The notes beneath the pieces were generated by a model that saw only the letters and a program-made list of their open reading frames with translations, was not told where the DNA came from and made no database searches. A program made the translations under genes and the position numbers. Shown here piece after piece: positions 55,085 to 64,000 of a DNA stretch of 64,000 nucleotides (the stretch's first letter is position 1; each line of letters opens with the position of its first letter). This stretch comes from Zizania palustris (Eukaryota > Streptophyta > Magnoliopsida > Poales > Poaceae), in NCBI GenBank assembly GCA_019279435.1, contig JAAALK010000287.1, forward strand, positions 67,397,144 through 67,461,143. Reading direction: 5' to 3'.

Positions 55085-56425
55085 TGTTGATAGCAAAAAA
55101 TGGCATTAATGGATAAGATTGTCAAAATATCAATTTTGGTAATTTGGGCCGAAAATACACATGTCTTGGACTGGGCCGAAGCCCTACAGGACCGAAGGCC
55201 CATCAAGCTATGGGCTTCAGAAGTTTCTAGCGAGCCTGATACCTTCGGCCCGAAGGCCTTCGGAGGCCTGCCTCGTCGAAGCTTCGGCCCAAGGAGCAGG
55301 CTTCAGCGGGCCTGGCCGAAGGCCTACTTCGGGCTAAGTTTTAGAGATAGAGTTGAGTCCGATTCTAGTTAATTTTATCCCTACGCGTGATTAAGCCGAA
55401 TCCTATCAGATTAGGCTTAGAGATTAGAATTCTAGCCCCTATAAATATAGGGGTGAGGCCAGCTCATTAAACCCCCCAATACAAATCAACACAAAGCCCT
55501 AGCTTTGAACCGTACCTTTACTTTCTGCAATCTTCGTGGGTTTGCCTGGAAGACCTCTGATAGCCACTTCGGAACAGTGGTAATCCTTGTTACTTCGCTT
55601 GTGAAGTATCCGTTAATCTACGTAATAGATTGCTATTGCCTTGTTACTTCGCCTATGAAGTATCCGCTAATATGTGTAACAAATTGCTACCTTCGCCCCT
55701 AGTGCAACACTTAGCAGAATTCGGTCCCCAGGCCGAATTGGCACTTGATATCTGTTCTATTGCAGGTTTCCACGCTCGTAGCCCCTTTGCCAGAGGTGTC
55801 CGGAGCCAAGAGATTGATTTCGGAGGCTGCCAAAACACCCCTCGACAGGAGTACTACTTCGACTATCCGTGCTGGACCGTCACGCTATTGTCGGTTTGAC
55901 CGAGTCCCACATGCCATCACACTTCACAACAGGCTTCGTCACGATAGGCTTCACCACGCTCGTACCCTGCATCAGACGAAGTCATGCCCGCGCGTTGCGT
56001 CTGAGTTATTTTATCGTGTTAGAGACTTCGCGCCGAACCACGCTGTTCAGAGGTGATTGTCACGTCAAGATCTGTTCAGAGCCCGTCTTCGGCCAAATCA
56101 GTCCAAACGCCGAAGGCACCCTTCGACGGGACCCTTCGCATTAGACGCCGAAGGTACCCTTCGGCGGTACCCTTCGCACTGTACACTTCGGATTAGTCTG
56201 GCTCCGCTCGGCTTGCTGATTTATTCCATTTAATATATTTCTTTTTGGCTATTTGGATTATTTCTATGTGATCTGATACCCTGGCGACTCCACCCCCTTA
56301 CCACGGTTAAGGGTAGTTGGAACGCGACATCAGTGTTGTGTTACGCTTAGGCTTGTCCTTAAGTATCCACACACTTTTAGATCGTCGAACTGACTCGAGT
56401 GCGGGGGCACGTTTTCATGTCAACA
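55085..56425 (+). repeat. 3' LTR of element C
   Basis: TGTTGATAGC...CATGTCAACA, preceded by the purine-rich AAAAGGCAGGGGGCATG. Visible substitutions and indels relative to the 5' LTR indicate an older insertion than A. Its TATA-like motif is at about 55439-55450. Confidence 0.88.
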
Positions 56426-56430
56426 AGTAC
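56426..56430 (+). repeat. Target site duplication of element C, right copy (AGTAC)
   Basis: Identical to 47842-47846. Confidence 0.88.
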
Positions 56431-56883
56431 CTCGATCACTTCGCACCTCCTCTTCCTGCCTTTAGTTCACTGCTTCTACTTTTGCCCCCAAATCCACCGC
56501 CGTTTCCTTGCTTTCATCTTCCTCGTTGTCTTCTACTCTTCGGCGGATCTTCCCGATGGTGACCAATGACTTCGTCCCTGAGGTAAGCCTTTGCCCTTTT
56601 CTATTTCTGTTTTTCTTCTCTCGATTTTTTCGCCGATCTTTTTCACTGTTCTTTTCTTTCTTCTTTTCTTTAGAACTTAAAGAACCAGATCCTGATCCCC
56701 ATGGCCAACCACCCATCTTGCTATTTTCTGGGGCAAAATGGCAATCCTGACCCTATCGATTCTACAACCACCAAAACACTTCGTATCCCTTTCAAATGTT
56801 CAAAAATGCTTTTTTCTGATTGAGCTCAAAGCTTTAGGGCATTCCCTACCCCTCTTCCTGGATGGCGAGACTGGTATCTCCTG
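56431..56883 (+). pseudogene. Element F2 internal part, right of insertion C, with start of PMD gene
   Basis: Collinear with 21250-21720 of F1. ATG 56556 opens exon 1; an intron with GTAAGC...TTTAG lies at 56583-56673 (91 bp). Exon 2 carries IPFKCSKMLFSD, then a stop, then LPGWRDWYL, matching IPFKYSPMLSSD, stop and LPGWHEWYL of F1. It is cut at 56884 by another LTR-like sequence, so the main PMD blocks are missing. Confidence 0.65.
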
Positions 56884-57077
56884 TGTTGGGCAAAATAGTT
56901 CACCCTAATAGGGGCTAAATGACAAGTATGTTTTGAAGCCTCTACAAGGCCGAAGCTCACTAGGCTAGCGAGGTCGATAGCAGGCCTCATCCCCGTCGTC
57001 TTGGGCAAAGCCCACTCCGAAGGCCGCTATGAAGACTACTTCAAGAAGCCACGAGACAAAAAGCTAAATCTTCGAGG

Positions 57078-57150
57078 TCCACTCCGAGGCCTCCTCCGAG
57101 GCCCCCTCCGAGGTCCACTCCGAGGCCCCCTCCGAGGACCTCTACAGCCC
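57078..57150 (+). repeat. CTCCGAGGCCC minisatellite
   Basis: Six or so units of CCTCCGAGGCCC / CACTCCGAGGTC, 12-13 bp each. Confidence 0.7.
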
Positions 57151-58095
57151 CCTCTTTGAGAGTCCCTTTGAACCGAAGCCTCTGGGCCATGCTCCGGCAC
57201 AAATGTAAAATATCCTAAAACCATTACAATGTAAAGACCAAAACTAGAGGCCCTTTCCCCTGGTATTGGTAGTTGTACTAGCTTAGACTTATCCTTTTTA
57301 CTCCTACAAAGCTTTGTAGCCAAGGCCATATAAGTAGAGGGTACAATGGGCTTTTCCTTTGATATTTGCTTATAAAAATAGGGCACTACTCTTGTAAGAA
57401 GGGACAACCCCCAAAAAATAACTATGAACTAGATGTAGGACTATTATCCTCCAAGGAGGCCTGAACCAGTATAAAACCCTCTCTCCTCATGAACCCCTAT
57501 AGTGGTTCACACTCTTCTATACACTATCCACATTACATAAACTTGTTTGTAGCTAAACCAATTACTACAACACTAGCATCTCTACCACTACCTACATCCT
57601 AGAATACACCTACGAAGGAAGTCGCAGAGTCCTACGGACTTCGCGTACTCTTCGGCAAGGGGCTCCAAATACAAGCTGAAGGCCTCCAAGTCTTCTCCTC
57701 CGGTCTCGAAAGCCCCAGGGGATACGAGGCATACTTCCCGCTCCACCTCGAAACCCGTGGTCTCTGGACCTTGTTAGGCCTCCGAAGGTATGTTTAAGAT
57801 TTTTTCCTATCTTAAACCGAAGCCTTGCTTCGCCTTTAAAACTGAAGCCCTGCTTCGTGAAGCTACATAGCGCCTCTAGGCCCGTAGTAGTGGAAGTGAA
57901 GCTACACAGCGCCTTTAGGCCCGTAGCGATAAAAGTAGGATTCCAAGCTTGCAACTCGAAGCATCCTGGGACTTCGAGCTTGCAACTCAAAGCGTTCGTG
58001 GATTCTGGATCTCGGCCCGAAGCATCCCAAAAGAACCGAAGGTGGCTCAGATTCGAAGGTGACTCAATACTCCGGTGTGATCTGCACCATCTTCG

Positions 58096-58330
58096 CATAA
58101 GCCCGAAGCCTAGCTTCACATTTTCAAATATACTCTAAAGCCTTGCTTCGATCGTCTATCCCGAAGACCAGCTTTGTATTATCAAATAAACTCCAAAGCC
58201 TTTCTTCGATCGTCTATCCCAAAGCTCAGCTTCATATTATCAAATAAACTCTGAAGCCCAACTTCGAACGTCTATCTCGAAGCCCAACTTCGTGTAAAAT
58301 TATGTCTCGAAGCCCTACTTCACATTATTA
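58096..58330 (+). repeat. About 60-bp tandem repeat, roughly four units
   Basis: Each unit runs AAGCC(T)xxCTTC...TTATCAAATAAACTCx-AAGCCxxxCTTCGATCGTCTATC. Units two and three are nearly identical; the outer ones are more diverged. Confidence 0.7.
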
Positions 58331-58557
58331 AGTAAACTCTGAGGCATCACTTCAGAACCTCGAAGCCTTGCCTCGCCTATCACAGTCAGTATCTCAAGCT
58401 TGTCAATATTGTCTCAGTACTTATGCAGGTTAAAAAGAAATGAAGCACCTGGAGCCCCAGGGCCAAGTGCACCTGCTGCAATTTACGTCGCATTGAGTTA
58501 ATCCTCGCGATTGCATGCACTTACTGCGTTGAAGTCCCCAACTACTACGTGCAAGGG

Positions 58558-60038
58558 TGTAGCGCCTAGAATTTAATAATTCCAGACTTTATTGTAATTC
58601 CAAAGAAAAACAATAATAACATGGCGTTCATCACACGACATCGTACATACGTCAATCAAAGGTGGTTCGTAGATCACATTATTACACAAGTGATAAATGT
58701 AAAAGAAACCTAAAAAGAAAACTTCTAGATGAATGCCTTCTCCAGTCTCACGCCTTGACTGGGAAGCTACTCCAGACCATCCTCCTCGTAATACGCTACC
58801 TCTGAAGTGGTTTTCAACGGGAATGAGTACAAAAGTACTCAACAAGCCACCGAAAATACAATAATAATGCAGGGGTAATAACAAAGGAATGTAGTGGCTT
58901 AAAGTGTGGAAAAGTATATTTTTATTTTTAAGCATTTAATGTGATCCGGTTAATTGTGTAGAAAGTAAATCATGATTTATGAAAAAACTTCTAACTCAAG
59001 TAGTACAAATGGTACTCACTCACTAGGTTTCGCCGGCGCGCCAACGCATTGGACCAATGTCGTGCCCCTTTTGTGCCTCGTCGGTACAAGTCACCCGCAG
59101 GTGCCACTTGCCCCCTCCGCTTGGTGCATCAAATTGGAATGATCCATACTTCCAGTTAGGCCTTATCCATCAGACTTGTCGTTAGCACGGAATTGCTTTG
59201 TAATAGATCCCGCAGACCAGTCCTTATAGTGCCATGGGTGCGACTATCCAATGCCCTCGCTTGCACCTGGAACCCACCATGCTACTCACTTAGAATACCA
59301 AGGGGTGAGAGGAATATCGGGGAATCATATAATAGAATCAATGACTATTCTACAACTCATTTTTAGCGTATAGTAGTTGTGTCAATACTTTGGACACTAT
59401 CTAATATTAATAATAATGGTGGCAAGGAGTTGGGGCTCAATAGCATGGCTTGGGTTTGCACAACAGGATTGGGGGATCTAATAATTATAATGTAAGGCAT
59501 TTAATCAGACTAATGCATTTATAACCTATGGGTTTTAACAATATTTAAATAAAACTGGGGTTCAATATGTTCAAAAATAAGGTGGTGACTTGCCTTGATC
59601 TGCAAATGGTGAAGGAGGGACCTCGGGAAAATATTTGGACTCCTCGGCGGTGTCGTAGTCTTCTCGACATGCAAACCAAGAGAGATAAACAATTAAAAGA
59701 AGGAAAATAAATAGTACAAACATATAAATTTTATTGGCTAAACACGTAGAGAATAAAAAGATATTTTTTTTGAAACTTGAATGGTAAAATTTGGAGTTAA
59801 ATTTAAGAAGTTATGAATTTTTAAAGTTTAAATCAATTTATGGAATTTATTTTAAATTTAAAACAACTCTGGTCCATGGTAGTTCACTATGAACCCGAGC
59901 ACTGTGCTGTGCGCCAGATCTAGATCGATCGTCGGATCGCGATCAGACGCGTGCAGGTGAGGCAAGATTTTTAAGTGAAAATGGACGCCTGTGGTTCACC
60001 GGTACCGCTTCGATCGATCAAACGGCCCAGACCATACC
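58558..60038 (-). mobile_element. Tekay-like LTR piece G1
   Basis: Begins TGTAGCGCCTAGAATTT, the reverse complement of the right end of the solo LTR at 41655, and is collinear with it for about 1.5 kb. It is interrupted at 60039 by G2. Confidence 0.75.
59594..59659 (-). other. 66-nt exon-like segment in G1
   Basis: Reads YDTAEESKYFPEVPPSPFAD on the - strand and is followed by GCAAGT. Same length as in the solo LTR. Confidence 0.45.
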
Positions 60039-60490
60039 TGTAACGCCCCGATTTAATAAAACCGGGAATTTATAGAAATTCCATAGAAAATCAATAAATA
60101 CAAGACGTTCATCACACGACTGCGCACAATACGCCAATCAATCATGGTTCGTAGAACATATTATTACAAAAGAGTTAAATGAAAGAGAAACTAATAAAAT
60201 AAATCTTCTAGATGAACGTCTTCTTCCAGTCTCGTGCCTTGACTGGGTCGCTACTCCAGAACTTCACCCTCCTCGTAGTAGACTGCTTTTGATGGTGTCA
60301 GTCAACGGGGGTGAGTACAATCATACTCAGCAAGCCACCAAATACAATTATAATGCAAGGTAATAACAAGGAAGGTAGTGGCTCACTTTTGCGGAAAAGC
60401 ATGTTTGCAAAGCAATTAATGTAATCTAGTTATTAGTGCAGAAAAGTAAACATGAGTTCATGCATCATCTTCTATCTCAAGGGGTACATG
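60039..60490 (-). mobile_element. Tekay-like LTR piece G2
   Basis: Begins TGTAACGCCCCGATTTAAT and continues 450 bp before the next LTR terminus at 60491. Same family and orientation as G1. Confidence 0.75.
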
Positions 60491-63180
60491 TGATGCCCCA
60501 ATTTAATAAATTGGAACATTATTGAATTTCCAAATAAAAACAATAATACAAGAGGTTCATCATGCGACACGTACATACGAGCAATCATTCGTGGTACGCA
60601 GACCACATTATTACATAAGAGTAAAATTAAAATAAACAATAAAAGTAAATTGCACGATGAACGCCCTCTTTAGGATCTTTCTTCTTGACTGGGTTGCTAC
60701 TCCAGACCATCCTCATAGTAGGCATCCTCTGAATTGTGTGTCCAACGGGTATGAGTACAAAAAGTACTCAACAAGCCACCATAAATGCAAATAGTAATGC
60801 AAGGTAATAACAAAGGAAGGACAATGGCTAATAGTGTGGAAAAGTACATTTTTCAGTTGTTGCATTTAGTGTAATCAAATTTAATCATGCGGAATAATAA
60901 ACATGAACATTATAACACCATCTAACTCAAGGAGTACATTTTTCATCCTCTCACGACGGTCCTTACATGTCAAATCATCATGCACACCCATGAAATTAAA
61001 CTAACCGTGGGATGTCACGCAACCCGCCCTTGACCGTGGGCTCGGCTTTTCAAAAAGATTGATGACTCTGATCAGAGGTGTACTACTGTACCCACAAGAC
61101 ACGCACTCATCCCAAACACCAAGGTGTAACGAGATGACCCATACCACGGGAACTCGTGCCAAAACCTCAGCATGAAATGCTCCAAGCGATAACCACCCGC
61201 TCTAGGTTTCGCCGGCGCGCCGGGCAGCATCCCGGCTAACGTCGCACCCCCTTTTGCGCCACGTCGGTACAAGCCACCCGCAGGTGCAGCTTGACCCATC
61301 TCCAAATGGTGGCCTTGGTTTGGAACACTCCATACCTTAGTTAGGACTTACCCATTAGACTTGTGGTTAGTACGGAAGTGTATTGCAACGGATCCCTCAG
61401 ACCGGTCCTTATAGTGCCCCGGGTGCTACCGACCAATGCTCTAGCTTGCACCCTGAACCCACCATGCATACACTCACAACCAAAACTCTATCACCAATAG
61501 AATTCCAAAGATAAGGATAACGGGGATCATATAGTAGAGCCAAGTCGCTACGACTCATTTTTAACCCTATAGCAATCGTGTCAATACATTGGACACTAGC
61601 TAATAATACTAATCATATGGTGACAAGGAGTTTAGGCTAGATAGCATGGCTTGGGTTGCACATCAAGGTTGGGTGATCCTAATGAATATATTGTAAGGGT
61701 TTCATTTGACTAATGCATGTATATCCTATGTGTTTTAGCGATAGTTTAATAAAACATGGGTTCAACATGCTCAAAAGATTGGTTTGGTGACTTGCCTTGT
61801 TCAGCGAAAGGAGAGGGAGGAACTTCGGGAAAGTATTCCGGCTCCTCGGCGGCGTCGTAGTCTTTTCGACAAAAATAATAAACATAACATTCAATAAACA
61901 TTCCAAAATCACACAATAAGCATATAGGTTTTGATTTGCTTGAACCAAGGTAAATAAAGTTGTTAAGTTTCTGAAATTCATTTTATGAATATTTTAAAAT
62001 GAACTTTAATGAAATAATAGCCGTTCTAAAAGGGATAATGATGTAAACTAATGTATTTTAAATTTCTAAAATAGAAAGTTCAGGAGGAACCTAGTGTTTC
62101 ATTTATACTAGTATGAAAAGAGTAAAAGATAAATTTTCCTAAAGTTGAAATGGACAAAATTGTAGTTTACCCTAAAGTGCATTTGAATACTTTATTAAAT
62201 AAGCATGAAATATTCAAAGTAAACATACTGTTTTTATTGCATTAACATGTTGAGAATAAAATTATAAAATTTCTGGAATTGAAATGATAATTTTTGGAGT
62301 TAAAATGCGCCAGATATGAATTTTATAAGTTTAAAACTATTTCTGGAAATTAATTTAAATCTAAATACAGGCGTCGGTCCACGGTGAACTGGGTTCACCG
62401 TGAAACCGCGCACTATGCGCGTGTGCCAGATCAAGATCTGTCGTTGGATCACGATTGGGCGGCCACGGGCGAGGCGGGAGGTTTAAATGAAAATGGACAC
62501 GCGAGATTAAAAGGCCGAACGGGTATGTATCGTGCGACTCAGATTGAACGCGGTTTTTAAATAGAAATGGATGACTCAAGATTAAATCATACCAAGTCGT
62601 TGAGATCTAACAAATATGATTAAACCGTGAGAACGGCCTAACCTCCATCATTGGATCTGGATCGCATGGCCGAGATCGAATCCGACATGGCACGGGTACT
62701 CAGCCCGTGCCGGTCGTCTTCTCCGGCGACGGCGAGGGTCCAGCGACCACGGCGAGCGATGGCGGTCGGTTCTAAGGGCTAAAAAGAATCAGTTCATCGT
62801 GGGGGTCAAGGGGGTACCGTCGGAGAGGCTTGGGGTCGATGGAGCGTGGCCAGCGACGAGCGAGGGCGGCGAAGGCGTTCGGGTCCTCATCGGTTATGGC
62901 GTTTCGACGGGGTTCGTCGTTGGTGGAGGGGTGGCCGAGGTCGGGGAGGCGCCTACGGTCATGACGGTGCGGTCGCCGAGGGTGGAGGAGGTCTCTGGCG
63001 ACGGCGAACGATGGCTGGAGGGCGGGCGGCAGAGGAGTGTTAAAAACCGGAGCGTGGGCGTTCTGTCCCTTCTCGCAACGTGTGAGCGTGGGGGTCTAAC
63101 GCGGACGCACCAGGGGCTTAAATAGGGACGCCGGCGGGGGAAAACAGGCGGTGTATACATGGAAAGTGGAGGGGGGTCTT
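60491..63180 (-). mobile_element. Tekay-like LTR piece G3 (longest)
   Basis: Begins TGATGCCCCAATTTAAT and is collinear with the reverse of the solo LTR for 2.7 kb, including its GC-rich section (about 62650-63160). It is cut at 63181 by a Copia LTR. The ORFs in the GC-rich part are shared with the LTR and are not host genes. Confidence 0.75.
61796..61861 (-). other. 66-nt exon-like segment in G3
   Basis: Reads YDAAEEPEYFPEVPPSPFAE on the - strand and is followed by GCAAGT. Confidence 0.45.
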
Positions 63181-64000
63181 TGTAGGACCGAAAGTAGCGA
63201 CCAGAGGGGGGGGGGGGGTGAATGGGCGCCTTAAAAATTCTTTTGAATCTATGGCCTGTTCCCAATACCCAACGCACCTCAAAAATACTATGCAGCAGAA
63301 AGTAGACAGTAGGCCTAAGTCTAAAGGTTTCTAACCTAGAAGCAACTGATGATATACAGTGTAAAACTAAAGTGGTGCAACTAGGCAGATAAACAAGTTG
63401 TAACAGGCCTATACTTCTCAATGAAATGATCTAAGTATGTATAAAGTGAAAAGAGAAGTTACTGTCCAAAGTTGTCTCCTGTTCGGGTCTTGGCGAAGCC
63501 CCCTTCGCACGTCGAGGTCTGCTTCGGAGGTTGGTGTCGGAGTCTGTTCGAAATGCCGAAGGTGTCACTGTCTAGCCTAGTTCGAAGAAGTAAGAAGCGA
63601 CGTGTACTTCGAAGCGAAGTAAAAGCAGTGCCGGAGCTTGGTTCGAAGTAAGCACTTCGAAGACAAGACTTCGAACGCAACTTCGAGTCACGAGCTTCGG
63701 AGCGAAGTAAACAGTGCCGAAGCCTTCTTCGAAGTATACACTTCGAAGACAAAACTTCGAACACACTTAGAACCGAAAGCTTTCGGAGCTAAACCTTCGA
63801 ACACAAAAACTTCGAACACAACACACAGACAGACAACCGTCGAACAAAGAAGCGAAGTGTGTCACGCGACAGAAAAGCAAGTCCGAAGCCTACACTCTAT
63901 CTTCGAACAGGGAAAGCTTCGGAAGGAAAATCGAAGGCTGACACTCCACAAAGAAATCCAAGCGAAGTCTATCAGAAAAGACAAACTTCGAACCCAACTT
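63181..64000 (-). mobile_element. Copia (SIRE/Maximus-type) LTR, 3' part on the - strand, running off the right edge
   Basis: Begins TGTAGGACCGAAAGTAGCGACC, the reverse complement of the LTR end at 1040-1061. A G13 tract follows, then the non-repetitive block, then the TTCGAAG-rich part. It is inserted in or abuts G3. The element body lies outside the window. Confidence 0.75.

Larger units (their letters stand above)
47847..56425 (+). mobile_element. Element C: Gypsy retrotransposon (Tat-like), internally deleted
   Basis: 8.6 kb with LTRs of 1312 bp (47847-49158) and 1341 bp (55085-56425), a primer site at 49164-49181, gag, protease and RT. There are then fused remnants of RNase H and the integrase C-terminus. 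A perfect AGTAC duplication flanks it. Multiple stops and frame changes as well as loss of most RNase H and integrase make it non-autonomous. It is inserted in F2. Confidence 0.9.
56884..58557 (+). mobile_element. Relic LTR-type sequence with repeats (family not recognised)
   Basis: Starts TGTTGGGCAAAATAG. It has a TATA-like TATAAAAATA at 57371-57380 and a second TATAAAA near 57472, and is rich in GAAGCC(T/C)-type motifs like other LTRs in this window. The right LTR boundary and target duplication were not found and no coding domain is visible. An LTR plus a piece of untranslated internal DNA is the likeliest reading. Confidence 0.4.

Noticed and set aside
62894..63421. 175-codon - strand ORF
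   Set aside because: Spans the junction between G3 and the Copia LTR at 63181, so it cannot be an ancestral gene.
1..64000. CRISPR arrays, bacterial operons, rRNA or tRNA genes
   Set aside because: The tandem repeats found have no regular unique spacers, the coding content is plant/retrotransposon, and no tRNA or rRNA sequence was recognised apart from primer-site complements.

Overview
The window is nuclear DNA from a grass, most likely an Oryza-type or related Poaceae genome. It holds very GC-rich host exons, Tourist- and Mutator-like MITEs, and dense nests of Copia (SIRE/Maximus-type) and Gypsy (Tat/RIRE2-like and Tekay/Del-like) LTR retrotransposons. Species cannot be fixed from sequence alone. 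Only two host genes are visible. One is a small two-exon + strand gene at about 15.2-16.8 kb, encoding a basic, proline-rich protein with a PNRC-like motif. The other is an intronless - strand transmembrane-9 superfamily (TM9SF/TMN) gene at 43.77-45.76 kb. Almost everything else is transposon.

Layout. 1-1061: 3' part of a Copia LTR (+). 1184-2233: two MITE-like repeats. 2471-14444: a solo LTR of family F, split by Copia element A (3125-13960, - strand, both LTRs, PBS, PPT, perfect AAATG target duplication). 14543-14686: Mutator-like MITE. 15208-16759: PNRC-like gene. 17258-19170: degenerate LTR-like repeats enclosing a second Mutator-like MITE. 19655-23651: element F1, a 5' LTR plus a decayed plant-mobile-domain gene. 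23652-28835: Tat-type Gypsy element D (- strand), with 5' LTR, gag, protease, RT and two RNase H domains, cut off inside integrase. 28836-29092: orphan Gypsy fragment. 29093-37442: Copia element B (+ strand), same family as A, 5'-truncated. 37443-42868: Gypsy gag plus LTR fragment E (- strand), split by a solo Tekay-like LTR (38740-41655, target duplication ATCTC). 42869-45970: TMN gene and flanks. 46226-56883: element F2, split by Gypsy element C (47847-56425, target duplication AGTAC). 56884-58557: relic LTR with tandem repeats. 58558-63180: three staggered Tekay-like LTR pieces (G1, G2, G3). 63181-64000: start of another Copia LTR, inverted relative to the one at the left edge.

How the parts relate. 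Three insertions are dated relative to their hosts by exact 5-bp duplications: A into an F LTR, C into F2, and the Tekay solo LTR into E. A and B form an inverted pair of about 8 kb homologous sequence. No element looks autonomous: A, B, C, D and F all carry stops, frameshifts or deletions. No bacterial-type system, CRISPR array, rRNA or tRNA gene was seen. The most unusual signals are: a UAG shared by A and B at the gag/protease boundary; a length-conserved 66-nt exon-like segment inside the Tekay-like LTR; a paired substitution in a hairpin between the two LTRs of A; and the PMD gene carried by family F with a matching intron in both copies.
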